From the NCBI RefSeq assembly GCF_905220415.1, contig NC_059552.1, forward strand, positions 3,549,001 through 3,613,000: a stretch of 64,000 nucleotides of DNA, read 5' to 3'. Below the pieces are notes generated by a model that was given only the letters and a program-made list of their open reading frames with translations, did not search any database and was not told the origin of the DNA. This DNA comes from Colias croceus. Its lineage: Eukaryota > Arthropoda > Insecta > Lepidoptera > Pieridae. The translations under genes and the position numbers were made by a program. Shown piece after piece: positions 34,124-46,170 of the stretch (the first letter of the stretch is position 1; every line of letters starts with the position of its first letter).

Positions 34124-35379
34124 GGTGAGTCATGTTATTAATACATTATACGTGATTTACGATGATTTCAATACAAATCTTTCAACGTGAATGGTTATTA
34201 CTGGATGTTACACGTTAGATAATCCATTTTCACAAATATCGGTTTTAAAATAGTATTAATTGCCGAAAGCAGATCCGAAACGTGTTTCGATCTTTTGATT
34301 TTATTCCTCCTTGAATCGTATTCGCTACGCGGACATTATAAATGTATGTGAATTGTGCCTTCCTTTTCCGACTTGAGGGTAAATATAAAAAAAACGAATT
34401 CTTAATATCGTTAGATTAGAAAATCCATCCGATACGAGTCGAATCAAGTAGAATGTAGTTGCCTATATCTTGTAAGCACAATAGAAATAGGTAAATTATT
34501 ATTATCAATTTCCTACAAATATATTAATAATAATTTTTGCCTGACGTATTAAATTAGTCCGCGACTCTGTGCCTAATTACTGCTAAATTTAAATGCGATT
34601 TCTATTCTCTATACAAATAAACTTACTTAAGAATTAATAGAGATGCTTTGAAGGAGATTATTGATAAGTTTAAATTCATATAAAATTCCTCCCGCTGTGG
34701 AATGTATTTTTTAACTTACTAATCAATTAATCATGGCGTATGCAGATAGGCGGATTTGATAAGTTGGTTTAAAACTCGTCACAATCAGTTTTTACCAGTA
34801 CATTCAATAACCGCTAAGATAGACTTTTTATGTCGTTTCAAATCATTTCATCAATAAAAAAGTTAGAATCAGGGGAAACACCAAAAGAATAAAAAAGGGG
34901 GGGGGGAGAGATTTTCAACAAACAAAGCTCAAATTAATCTCATCACCCTCGAATACCATGTAATTCGAAAACCAGCCATAGTTTTCACTTAGAGGTAATA
35001 ATATTTATTTATTCTTTAACTCGGACATCATAATATTTTATGTCTTTGGAGATTCAAGCCACTATTGAACATCAGGGGTTCGTCAATCGAACACCATGAC
35101 TCTATTGTTAATCACCCCTTTTTATCATTAAGAAAAGCAAGTTCTGCAAATACAGAGTAATTTTCAATTTCACACCCACTGTTAAACTGTGACATGACAT
35201 ACTCGACTTAAAATTATAATTTTTGTATTTGCGAGGCTATCGACTACCCGTACGTATCGACGCCTCCTATATCCTTGTATCACTATTGAATACCATATCG
35301 ATATTATAAATACATCATAAACGAAGGTCGATTACTTAAGATAACGTATCAGCCCTTCGGGCTAGCGTCAGATCATAGA
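34124..35379. other. Intergenic or 5' intron sequence
   Basis: AT-rich sequence with no supported gene. A G-run of ten bases lies at about 34898. Nothing else recognisable. Confidence 0.5.
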
Positions 35380-36750
35380 ATGTTTGCGACAGTCACAAAC
35401 TGGACTGCTCAAGAACCAAGGGACTGTGGCCTTTACTTGGTGATCTACGTGGGCAATGATTTGCATTCACCAGAACAGCATGTATACCACATTGAAATGA
35501 AATGAAATTATTTATTTTGCAAGAAATGTCAAAAATTTACATACGTATATTTATATTGTTTCATTGTTCAGCACAAATCGCCAATTGATTGGCTTGCAGA
35601 GACTTTGGAATTGCAATTCAACTCAATTCGAAATAAAGTTCGTCTCTAACCTACTTTGGAATATCAATCCGATAGAATCTACTCTGACACCCGAGCGCTT
35701 AAGATTTTCTACGAATGGTTTGGAGCACGGGAGCAAGTTGTAAATTGGCGATGGAAATGGTAAATTGTAAGTGTCAGTGCCTAAAAACAGGCTTAATAGC
35801 AGGCAGTTGGTCCCTCAAGCAGGCACACCACCTCTTAGGGTTTCTCAACTTTGCAACCTTCATCACCCTCCGGGGAAGGATGCACTGCCGCATGCTATAG
35901 CGCCAAGGGAACGCCTCTCGGGGCTTATTACCTTTGCAACCTTCATCACCCTCCGGGGAAGGATGCACTGGCGCACGCTGCAGCGCTACAGAAACGCCTC
36001 ACAGGCTTAGCACTTTTGCAACCTCTATCACCCTCCGGGTAAGGATGCACTGGAGCACGCTGCAGCGCTACACGAACGCCCCACGGGCTTATTATTTTTG
36101 CAACCTCCATCACCCTCCGGGGATGGATGCAGTGGCGCACGCTGCAGCGGTACAGGACCGCCTCTCAGGCTTATCATTTTGAAACCTTCATCACCCTCCG
36201 GGGTAGGATGCACTTACGCACGCTGTAGCGCCACAGGAACGCCTATCAAGGTTTGTCATCGTTGCAAATTTTATCATCCTCCGGGGAAGGATGTACTGAC
36301 ACACGCCACAGCGCTACAGGAACGCCTCTTAGGGCTAATCAACTTTGAAACCTTTGGCTCCCTCCGGGGAAGAATGAACTGCCGCACTTGTTAAAGATCT
36401 AGTTCAAAAACATCTTTTAAAAGCAAGTAAGTGTAAAAACAAGTATATCTACCAGCCGTATCCAATTCACAGGAAAGTCAAAGCATTGAATGAAAGGACC
36501 TTGGACCCAGTGTCAAAAAGTTGGTATGGAAATTGAAATGTTTGCAGTAATAGCTTTCCTAACCTTGACAGTCGAGGTAATAAGAAAAAAATTTCATTCA
36601 AAGGCAGAACGAGATCTCTTTGACAAGAGTTATTAGTTTGAACGTTTGAACACTTCACAAGCTGTACGGCTAGGAAGCCGAATCCTCGCGCAATCGCGCC
36701 GGCTCCTAATGCAACGTGCTCGAACAGTCGACACAAACATTTTCAGAGGG
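35380..36750 (+). mobile_element. Decayed DIRS-like retroelement (RT/RNase H part)
   Basis: Conceptual translation with frame breaks gives TNWTAQEPRDCGLYLVIYVG followed by NDLHS near 35395-35470, which resembles the reverse transcriptase core of DIRS elements where Y-LDD is expected. LLGFLNFATFITLRGRMHCR near 35838-35894 resembles the following RNase H region. The catalytic aspartates are not preserved and several stops interrupt the reading. The second stretch has been amplified into the minisatellite listed separately. Downstream sequence to about 36750 can be read as further decayed pol. The DIRS label is from remembered motif style and is tentative. Confidence 0.35.
35787..36392 (+). repeat. 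Seven-copy 81-83-bp GC-rich minisatellite
   Basis: The core CACCCTCCGGGGAAGGATGC recurs, with CTCC at 35868, 35951, 36033, 36115, 36196, 36279 and 36362, giving spacings of 83, 82, 82, 81, 83 and 83. Copies differ by many substitutions, so the array is old. The first copy merges with an apparent coding sequence of a retroelement, and each monomer still encodes a version of FATFITLRGRMH, although indels throw copies out of frame. Overlapping ORFs on both strands are by-products of the repeat. Confidence 0.9.
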
Positions 36751-37822
36751 GAATTCTACAAATAAATTTTAATCACAGCTCAATCAGCTTACGTCATCTC
36801 AAGTAAGACAGACTTAAACTTAAACAACCGGCTCTATTGCCTCGAGTTCATTATAATACTACCCAAGTGGAAGAACCAGTCTTTGCACCCAGACCTCAAG
36901 AGCCGTGCTACTATCAGGATAAATCTTCTCAATCGTTCACTGACAAACACGCACAGGTTCAGCACCAACTCAAATACAGAACCTACAGCTGAAAGTCTGG
37001 CTCATTTTGGATAGGTCAATCTGTTGTACACCTTGATGGACAGCTTAAAAAAATAGAAACATACATAGACTGCTGGTGACCACTGACCAGGCTATAAAAA
37101 GATGCTAAATGCTTAGCCAAATTATGTATAACTGACGGTTTAGTACACTATTCTTATACATAAAATCAGTCAGTTTGTATTAAAATAAAATTATATTAAA
37201 ATTTCATGTGATCATTTAAGCAAACATTACCTCAGGGTATTTCCTTAGCTAGAACAAATCTTTCAAAATTACAAATCCGGAAGGCAAGGTTATTCAAAAA
37301 CTCTTATCGAAATATTTTTAAAATAAATCAGCATAATAAAAATAATTATTTATCTATGTGATTAATAAAATAAACAAAAAATTGTTTGCATTTGTTAACG
37401 CGCAGCTATGTGATTACTGTTATTAGCTTTTGGACGTGTTCTCTATTTATTCCTGTTTACATTACAATTCAAAACAATGGGTCGATAGTGAAGACGCGTT
37501 TTAACATCGCATTCCGCATTGGGCTCCAAAACATATTCTTCCTCATACTAGCAATTATTATGTAAATATAAATCCAGTTTCAAGGCACATAAGAACGTTT
37601 CTTTGCATTTCCAATCCATAAGAGGTTCTCTGACTAATTTGTTTATTACTACACAGCATCCGGTGAGACCAGCTACAGCGGCTATCATAGGTGGCAGGGA
37701 TATATATAACCTTTTTGGGGCATTACTCTATCACATTGTTGCGTTTTATTTATCAAGCCACCAGGAGATAACAAACAACTCTCTCATAATGGACTACGGA
37801 CGTCAAACGGAACACATAATAT
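36751..37822. other. AT-rich intergenic sequence with an old repeat fragment
   Basis: No supported gene. At 37786-37822 lies the terminal piece CTCTCATAATGGACTACGGA ... CGTCAAACGGAACACATAAT of the same family as the adjacent MITE (37823-38140) and the copy at 33423-33620. Confidence 0.5.
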
Positions 37823-38140
37823 AGAAATTTTACCTGAAAATAAAATTTGTATTATGTTTCCTAAGACGTCCGTAGTCCAGATAAGGTCTTCCTGGTGTTA
37901 TTTTTGCACCAGTGCTACCGTATCATTTATGAGACGAACAATGAGGATATTTCTGGTGGCTTGCCGGAACTGTGGTGAGTTTTGTCCCCACCACTCGCGG
38001 CGCTGGCGGCGGTACCACGTGACGGGCTTAAAACTAGCACCATCTAGCGACTTCACGGGGAAAAAGGCGATGTACTCTCATAATGGACTACGGACGTCTT
38101 AGGAAACATAATACAAATTTTATTTTCAGGTAAAATTTCT
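37823..38140. mobile_element. 318-bp MITE with perfect 57-bp terminal inverted repeats
   Basis: Bases 37823-37879 and 38084-38140 are exact reverse complements, starting AGAAATTTTACCTGAAAATA and ending at the inner TCCGTAGTCCA. ATAT flanks both sides. The interior holds GC-rich sequence shared with 33423-33620. The perfect TIRs imply recent activity or gene conversion. The interior open frame (MRIFLVACRNCGEFCPHHSR) is probably chance, but it is shared with the other copy. Confidence 0.9.
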
Positions 38141-38542
38141 ATATTGTACTAAAAATATTATGTTAATAAACCAAAGTACAACAAAAATAATGTATTCCAA
38201 CTCAAATGCTTCCTACATAATATCTATTGTTACACAATTTGGCTCGAACACTATTCAAATACTAGAGTCTATTTTAATGCAAATCATGTTGCGATGGTAT
38301 AGTTCTTACAAGTAGAAATAACTTTATATTGTGTAATCTAGCGTTTAGCTCCATTTAATTCAGTTTAATTCGTTGTATAAACATAATATGAAGCCAATTA
38401 AAATGTGTCAATAAAAGTTAATTGGTAATTAAATACTACCATATATTTAAAAACAAAAATAGATTAAAAATTAATGATACGGCTATTTCGTTTAATTTTA
38501 ATGCTAAAGCTACTCTTATATTGCGAAAAGCATTATATATCA

Positions 38543-38779
38543 CTAGGTTTCCGCCCGCGGCTTTGCCCGCGCAGTCAAAGAAAAACCCGCATAGTTCCCG
38601 TTCCCGTGGGATTTTCGGGATAGCGTCATTTTCCCGGGATAAAAAGTAGCCTATGTCCTTTCTCGGGTATTAAAATATCTCCATACCAAATTTCATGAAA
38701 ATTGGTTCAGTAGTTTAGGCGTGATTGAGTAACAGACAGACAGACAGAGTTACTTTCGCATTTATAATATTAGTATGGA
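38543..38779 (-). mobile_element. Short non-autonomous Helitron
   Basis: In minus orientation it starts A|TCCATACTAATATTATAAATG and ends CCGCGGGCGGAAACCTAG|T. It is nearly colinear with 829-1064 in both length and sequence. Confidence 0.85.
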
Positions 38780-41143
38780 TTACCAATTATGTGTCTTATA
38801 TTCAGTAGGTTATAACTTTGTAATAACTATCAAAAGATACGTTATGTATACATGATACAAAAGTAATGTACTAACTACTAGTAGTATTTATGTTGCAATA
38901 AACAATAATATATATATTACATCCAATAACATATATTTAATCCAATATTCGTAACACAATACCGCAATAGTTTAAACTATGGAAAGAGACGTTTGCTTTA
39001 AACGTATGACTGAAATAAGCTAAAGCAGGAACAAATTGTGGCTAAACAGAAGCAAGCTGTAAACATTTATCACATATGCTTATCTGTGAGCGACAAATAG
39101 CAGAAAGGCTTTTCATCTGCGTTCCACAAAGTGGCAAATACAACAACGTATATATTATTATAATATGTGGATTTGGATTTATTTTTAAATAATTCCTTGG
39201 TATACATTTAAGAAAAGTATTTCGCTCGTTTTGTTGGGGATTCTCCGTTTGTAGAGAAAATACTTGATTGTAAAAGGAATACAAAATAGACACACAAATT
39301 TAACTAGAAAATCGACTGTGCAAAAGTATGTTGTGTAGAGAACTGTGCTGTGCTGTGTGGATATTTAACGGATATTTTGGACTTAATTTTGTAAGAGATA
39401 TGGTAGGTACTCATTAAAGCGGCTCGACGGAACACAGTGGGGTTTAGTCGGTAAGAATCCGACATAACCCACAGCTCCTTCCCCGGGGGCCGTGGGTATC
39501 TTTGGAAGATTTCCCCACTATATAAAAAAAGGTACTCCAATATTTCGCAATTTTTTAAATTTTGATCAGTTCAACAAAACATTATCCGGCACGTTTCTAG
39601 TTCTCTTTTCTTTTTATGGTAATTAAAAGAGAGATTGCAACTGAAAGCTACTCATTATAATATATTTAGTGGCGTTAAATATTTGCATTTTGCAAACATC
39701 TAATTATACCACAAAGTTGTTTTACACATAAACTGTTGTCTAATCTCTCATAAGCTTGGAATAACATGCGTGATTAATACATACTTCTTGGTAAATGAGC
39801 CTATTTCTCACCAGAAATTATTGTTAGTAATTCTAATGAATATGTACAGAAGTTCTGAGTTTAAAATATGCAAGTTGTTAGCAGAACGCTTAGAAAGTTT
39901 CCAACGAGAAACATGTATTAATTTTAATGATTTATGGGCAAAAACTTGATTGCTTTTTGAGTATTAAAATTCGTATTTAGGTCGTGTCAAAATAAGTTCG
40001 ACTGGCAAACAAAATGGTGAACTCAAAAGTGAACTATAGAAATGTGTTTCTATAATTCACTTATTCTTCTCTTGTCTATTACTAACTCTTCGTTTATTAA
40101 ACTGCTGTTTTAAGTAACAGTGCTGAAATCGAAATGTAATTTAATGTTATTAAGAGCTTTGTTTCCAATAGCGGTTCAATTATTGCCGTGCCGTTATCTA
40201 GTAACGTTCATTAGCCCGGTAAGCAGTTATTTACTATTTGGTTTAACGTTTCTTAGTTTAAAACTTCATGATATCTTAAAACAGTATTAATAATTCTAGT
40301 GTGGAAAAAACATAGAGTTCTTAATAATATGCGCACCGTCACTTTCCTAAACTAGAATTATTATTGTTTAAAGAGGTAAATATAGCCTCCCAGTTTCTAT
40401 AAACATATATGTGTGTATGTGTGTGTGTCATGTGTGTTTATATGATATATTGCGTATGTGTGCACGTCCTCAAAACGTTACATCATTATGACAAACGCCG
40501 AAATCGAATTACCGCGGGGTTCTAAGTTGCAAAAACAATTACAAACTCAATTAGTTCGCGATTTTGGATACTGCACGATGTTGGATAAAATAAAAGGAAA
40601 AAAATGACTGATTAAAGGTTTTCCGTATTAGTGGAATCTATAAGTTTTTGTTTTTATGTAGTTACGGATACGAAAAAATGTCGGAGTTAAATTGCTTATC
40701 TTTGGGGACTAACGTCTTCTTGAAAACAAGTTAAATATCCTTTTGTACTAAATATTATAAAAATGCTGCAGCAATAGAATTTTACGTACTAGGTATTTCA
40801 AAATAGCCACGAGCATCCGATTTTCATATGCACAAATAAAAATATTCCAAAAACAAAATTCAGCAACTGTAACTAGAAATAAAATAAACAATTCAAAGTA
40901 ACAGTTCAAATAAAGTTTCATTTACCGTAACGGTTTATCCCGAATGTGCACATTTCGTCACCGCACTAGCTATTCCACGATGTAAATACCGCACTTCTTT
41001 ATCGAAACTGTCATTGAAACAGTGCATATTTCAGTAAAAAAATCTTTGAAATAAAATCACGTAAGCCTAAAGCAAAAATGGCTGAATACCACTTGGAATA
41101 GTGTCCGATTTATATAGCTATTATTATATATTATATATTTATA
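38780..41143. other. AT-rich intergenic sequence
   Basis: No supported gene. Short TG-rich simple sequence lies near 40405-40460, and a small imperfect hairpin (GTGAACTATAGAAA) near 40028-40058. Open frames 39042-39540 on the minus strand lack family features. Confidence 0.5.
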
Positions 41144-41323
41144 CTAGCTTACCGCCCGCGGCTTCGCCCGCTTTCTCTAAAACGATTTGAGATTTAAACT
41201 ATCCTATCTCTCAAGTTGGATCGAACTGCACATGGTGTGCGAATTTTATTATAATCGGTTAAGTGGTTTAGGAGTCCATTGAGGACAAACATTGTGACAC
41301 GAGATTTATATATATTAAGAAGA
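41144..41323 (-). mobile_element. Short non-autonomous Helitron
   Basis: In minus orientation it starts TCTTCTTAATATATATAAAT, continues CTCGTGTCACAATGTTTGTC and ends GGGCGGTAAGCTAG|T. The TCACAATGTT segment is shared with the Helitron at 45719-46170. Confidence 0.7.
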
Positions 41324-42888
41324 TATTATATATTTTCCATTTTATATAGCGTATGGCACAGTTTTGGAAATAAAAAAACAAGTTTTATTGTCTTGATAAT
41401 AAAAAAAATAAAGGCCATAAACTAAACCTTATTATAAAAATCATAAAATTAGATTCGATCTATTTCTAAAATAATGTTTTGACAAAATGCTACAAGTTAC
41501 AAATCCAATGTATAAAGGTAAAATATTCATTGTGATGATCTAACTTTAAATAATTTCACCCTTACATTATACAGTTCATTTTCATGCATACATTAGAAGC
41601 CTACACGTGAATGTTATAACTGGTATAGATATTAGATGTACATCCATAATAATTAAGCTGATTATCTATGAAGTTGGTATTTAAATTAAAATAGCTCTTA
41701 TTACATCTATACAAAGGTTAACATTGCAACAATCTTTCTGTACTTACTAACACAAAGCTTGAGAACAAAAACTATGCAATAATTTGTTGAAACGTAACCT
41801 TTATTAAACCGACGAAAACAAATGACCCTCTCGACGCAACAAACGAGGCAAATTAACTAAATTCTTTCAAACGAAATTCGGACACAATTAAATATCCGAA
41901 TTAGTGACGTTCACGCTCGTGTGAACATCATATTGTGTTAAGTGAGAGAGAAAGGTTTGAATACCTCCAGATATAACTACCAGATATTGGTTATTTGTGA
42001 GTACTTAAGGATCGTTGATGAGTGAATCTAATTTTGAGATTGGGATTTTGGGCTTCAATGGGCATTGTGTAGGTGTTATCTATAACTACATTTGCTAATC
42101 GAAATTTTAGAATCAGATTTGGAACAAAAGAACACCTTAATATTCTTATAATATAACTCTTCATGTAAATTAAAATTATTTATTCAAATGTAACAAAGAT
42201 TACGTTATGTTTAAATAGGAAATTAATATATTCGAGAAAACGTATTCATATGTCGGATGCTACTTAATTCAGAGAGTGTAGAAAATGTAATCATTGTTCT
42301 AGGGCGTAATGTTTTGTTTTATGAGTACACAATATGTACAATTTATTATCACTCGTGCATACATGAACGCGGAGGCGTTATAATGCATATAAGACTCATA
42401 ATAACAGTTTGTAGATTAAAAAATTGTTTATCTTAATGAATAAATTATAAATATAAACATTCAATCAATCTTACACTCTTATATTCTCACAAGTAAAGTG
42501 GGCTAATAAAGTGACGTTTTTATAACAAATCGAACGAACGAACAATCGAACTAAGGGCCCTTTTGAGGGCCAGTTTCACAGATTCATGATAATATCTTAG
42601 ATTACAAAATAAAGTACAGATGGAGCATGACAACCGCCCGTCGCCCTTGTCAAAGAAAATACGAAATCAAAAACAAATACGTCGCTGCACCAGTGCTGTA
42701 GCGCATATAGTGTCATGCAATACGTCAAAAAGGGTTTGCAATTTTAGTAAAAAAATGCCGTTTTGTGATAATAAAACGCTGTAAAATTTGTTCCCGAAAA
42801 CAAAAAAAAAAGATAAAACATCATTTCACAGGTTTTCTGTAGATTATTTGGCTGATTTATTTCTTTAATATGAATAATAATTTTACAG
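41324..42888. other. AT-rich intergenic sequence
   Basis: No supported gene. GAGGGCCAGTTTCACAGATTC at 42555-42575 looks like the end of a MITE, but I could not find its partner. Confidence 0.4.
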
Positions 42889-43249
42889 ATATGAAGGAAT
42901 ACAAAACTTCAACGTATGTTGCCAGTATTTTGAAAATGAATTTGCCATTTTTATTGGTAAAACGGTAAAATGGTTTAAGGATCTTCAGGGTAATGCTGTT
43001 GGATTTTTCGATCGTGAATGTGATTATTTGTATAGTGCACTAAAGGTTCATGATAATTATCAGATTATTTTAATAAGCATAATACATTATTTTGTTACTT
43101 TTATAAAGCTTAAAAACGTCATAGTCGTTTTCGCTAGCGATTTAATTTATGTGAACTCAATGATGGATATGATGAAAATAAAGTGTCCCGTATTCTCGAC
43201 TAAAAACTACCGCTATTCGTATTCATATATTATGAAAAATAAAAAATAA
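42889..43249 (+). CDS. Unrecognised open frame with a possible 5' splice acceptor
   Basis: After a pyrimidine-rich TTTTACAG at 42881-42888, a frame of about 120 codons is open to a TAA at 43247-43249. It begins YEGIQNFNVCCQYFENEFAI then FIGKTVKWFKDLQGNAVGFF and DRECDYLYSALKVHDN, which looks protein-like in its charged/aromatic mix. The second half (YQIILISIIHYFVTFIKL) is hydrophobic and AT-driven. I do not recognise a family. It may be a terminal exon of an unknown gene, a relic of a mobile element, or chance in AT-rich DNA. No matching upstream exon was found. Confidence 0.25.
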
Positions 43250-44996
43250 TATAATTATTATAGTTAATATTGAAACTTTTTTTATGTAATTTAGTTAATA
43301 AAAAATTGAATACAATTTTTTTGTCCATATATAACTTTAGTAGGCAGGTACTTTTTGTAATAAAAGAATTTAAATAAAAATTAAAACTTGACTTCTCATT
43401 TATGTATATAGCCTACGTCACTACCGCCACTAACATAATAATTCAGATCATTGCAATGAAACCTCACAACTCAAAATCGGTCCAACGGTTTATACTGCAG
43501 GGCGTGTCAAAGAAATATTATACATACATCCATAAACTCGAAAAACATAACCCTCTTTTTCGGGGAAAAATTTGGGAAATTTTTCAATATCTGGCAACAT
43601 TACACGCACACAGAAGCACCGTGTACGTACAGTGCAGCGGCGAAATGATAGCACACATAGCTTTATTGAAAATGACGATAAATTATTCGGTTTAGTTCGG
43701 CAACGCTCCATCAAGGATAATATATTCTGTTTAAATTATCTGTCAACTAAAATGACAAATAATGTTTTTATGTCAAAGAAGTTTCAATAAGCCCATGCAC
43801 AATATTATGGGGTACAATATCACCAGTCCTTACTGATTTAAAACCACGATTCATTTTTATAAGACTAGTAATGAAAAATTCATTTCAATATAGCGTTTTA
43901 TCTACGAATTAACGTTAAAAAAGAGACGAGAAACGAGCCACTTATTGCATTCATTTGAAAGTCAAATCAAACTTGGGATTGAAATGACTGAATTGAGCAG
44001 AAGTAAACCTGAAGTTCGATGTAAATGAAAATTAACTATTATTTTTGAATATTAAACGGCTATTTGAATAATCTCTCGAGCTTTAAAAATGCTGGAACAA
44101 CGAGCCTTTTGTTATGTAATATTATTATAGCTTAATAAGACTGCGGATAGTTTCATAATAACGTGTTTTTCAATTTATCGTGGTTAAGAAGTAATTTTAC
44201 TTGATTATATTTTTACCTATGCTTATGCTTCTTATTATGTAAACCAAATAATTGTTACGATGTAAGCTACACATAATTCTAATACTTTCTTCACTACATA
44301 GTATAGAACAAAGTCACTGTAGTTGTCATGTGTGTCCGTTTCTATGTGTCTCTGTATATATGTATCTTTAAACTACGCAACGCATTTTTAATAGATAGAG
44401 CGATACATGAGGAAGGTTTGTTTAATATAATTTGTCAAGTTTAAGACAAAGCGGACGAAGCCGCATTCGGAAAGTCATGTATAAAATAAGGCCACTTCAG
44501 ATAATATATTTCTTACTCAATCGCAACCCAATTTGCATGTAACGTAGTTAATTTTTCAAAACAATTCAAAAAAGCGCGTGTTACTGCTGAATACATGAAC
44601 CCTGCATTTTAGATAAAAGATGTACAAAAGCAATTGGGAAACACAAGAAAATCATTTGCGTGGGTAAATGGCGTTACTCGAATATGACCATCAAAAGTTA
44701 TGCTACATTTTGATATCTTGCTTCTGAATCTCTTAAATATGTTTTCGGAGTGGTACTCTTATTATAGGAGCCCTTGCTAAGTACACTTAAAATGATGCAT
44801 GAGAGAGGAATATAACTTTTAAATTGATGTTCTTGAGCGATATGTTATATAATTAGAATATACATAAACATTGTATATTTTATTTAAACAGGCATTATAC
44901 CACGATAATAATGAATGTTAAAGATTAAGAAAATATACATCAATGTATCTCAGAAATGGATGAAAATTACACGTGTGGAGTAAAGAAACGTATTCA
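43250..44996. other. AT-rich intergenic sequence with a decayed Helitron
   Basis: No supported gene. Near 44284-44480 a decayed Helitron (TCACTACATAGTATAGAACA ... GCGGACGAAGCCGC) resembles 13068-13246 but lacks a clear CTAG end. Overlapping frames at 43402-43790 on both strands show no features. Confidence 0.45.
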
Positions 44997-45265
44997 TTTT
45001 TTTTTTTTCACTGAAAATTTATTACAAAATAACAATTATATGTTATATGCTACTGAATCTACATCAAATCTCAAGTTCCCAAACTCCTTCGGAAATCTCC
45101 TTCAGAATGGAATTTAATCAATTGTTCCATAGCCTTTGTTCCAAGCTGGCTCAGATAAGCTGTTGATAGCATTGTCACTTGCATCAATGGATTGCTGTGA
45201 ACATTTAGCACTTTGAGACCCATTGCGATAGTTTTGTCCAGCTTGCAGATAACTCAAACTTTTAA
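44997..45265 (-). pseudogene. 3' fragment of a processed retrocopy of an unidentified mRNA
   Basis: On the minus strand an open frame reads LSYLQAGQNYRNGSQSAKCS then QQSIDASDNAINSLSEPAWN and KGYGTID before TAA. About 100 bases of 3' UTR follow with AATAAA at about 45026, then 12 A residues exactly where a poly-A tail should be. This is the structure of a 5'-truncated retrocopied mRNA. I do not recognise the parent gene; the Gln/Ser/Asn-rich C-terminus is not diagnostic. It could alternatively be a genuine terminal exon, but the genomic A-run favours retrocopying. Confidence 0.5.
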
Positions 45266-45385
45266 TTGATATGCCCGTACTAATAAATTGTGTGTTTGTT
45301 AGTTTTATCCCGAAAATCCCACGGGAGCGGGAACTATGCGGGTTTTCTTTTGGCTACGTGGGCGAAGCTGCTGGCGAAAAGCTAG
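45266..45385 (+). mobile_element. Helitron copy, 5' end unclear
   Basis: It contains ATCCCGAAAATCCCACGGGA and ends GCTGCTGGCGAAAAGCTAG|T, matching the 3' half of 829-1064. The 5' boundary next to the retrocopy cannot be fixed. Confidence 0.55.
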
Positions 45386-45718
45386 TACAATTTCGATGGA
45401 GTAAAAACATGACATAAGTAAAAATAAAGTAACAAGACATACAGTTCAATAATCAATGCTTTTAAAAATAATGGGTCAAGTACTATCGAGTACACTCTGT
45501 ATTTCAAAGGAAAGTAAAATAATAAATGCAATATAAGATCGTAATCTACACGCATATAAGGAAAATATACTCGAACAACTTAATTGTGGGTTTTGTTAAA
45601 ATGGGTTAAGCGTTCAAAATGGGATTGATTAAAGAGAATCTGTACCTATTATATATAACTACCTAATTTTAGTCATACAATATTTATTGAGGTAAACCAA
45701 CTGCAAGGCAGATACAAA

Positions 45719-46170
45719 TCTTATATATAAAATTCCCGTGTCACAATGTTAGTTACCATACTCCTCCAAAACGGCTGGACCGATTCTCATGAAATTTTCA
45801 GTGCATATCGGATAGGTCTGAGAATCGGCTAACATCTATTTTTAACCGACTTCAAAAAAAAGGAGGAGGTTATCAATTCGGCCGGTATGTTTTTTTTTTT
45901 TTTTTATGTATGTACACCGATTACTCCGAGGTTTCTGAACCGATTTACGTGATTCTTTTTTTGTTCGATGCGGGATAGTGTCGAATTGGTCCCATAAAAA
46001 TTTTATTCGGATAGGCCCAGTAGTTTTTATTTTATGAGCATTTTTGTCTGTAGGTATTTGTAAATTTTGCAAGTGCAAGTTTGAAGTCGGTTGTTTTTAA
46101 CGCAGTTATCACTTGTTCATACCCCTAAGTGATAAGAGTAAGGCAGAACAACGTTTGCCGGGACAGCTAG
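45719..46170 (+). mobile_element. Helitron carrying a nested foldback MITE
   Basis: It starts A|TCTTATATATAAAATTCCCG and ends GCCGGGACAGCTAG|T. Nested inside at about 45844-46092 is an element with inverted ends AACCGACTTCAAA / TTTGAAGTCGGTT. The two halves of the Helitron body on either side are short. A full-length LINE has landed one base after the Helitron's terminal T. Confidence 0.75.
45844..46092. mobile_element. MITE with AACCGACTTCAAA ends, nested in a Helitron
   Basis: Inverted ends AACCGACTTCAAA (45844-45856) and TTTGAAGTCGGTT (46080-46092) enclose sequence that includes a 17-base T-run and the AT-rich body. It is non-coding, and the open frame on the minus strand at 45842-46078 is a shadow. 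Confidence 0.6.

Noticed and set aside
35787..36392. Possible CRISPR array
   Set aside because: The repeats are contiguous, diverged 83-bp units with no spacers, in a eukaryotic genome.
35715..36394. Many overlapping open frames on both strands with PSSPSGEGC-like sequence
   Set aside because: They follow the 83-bp tandem repeat in every frame; they are a consequence of GC-rich repeat sequence, not genes.
40028..40058. Imperfect hairpin GTGAACTATAGAAA ... TTTCTATAATTCAC
   Set aside because: Short, imperfect and AT-rich; expected by chance in this composition.
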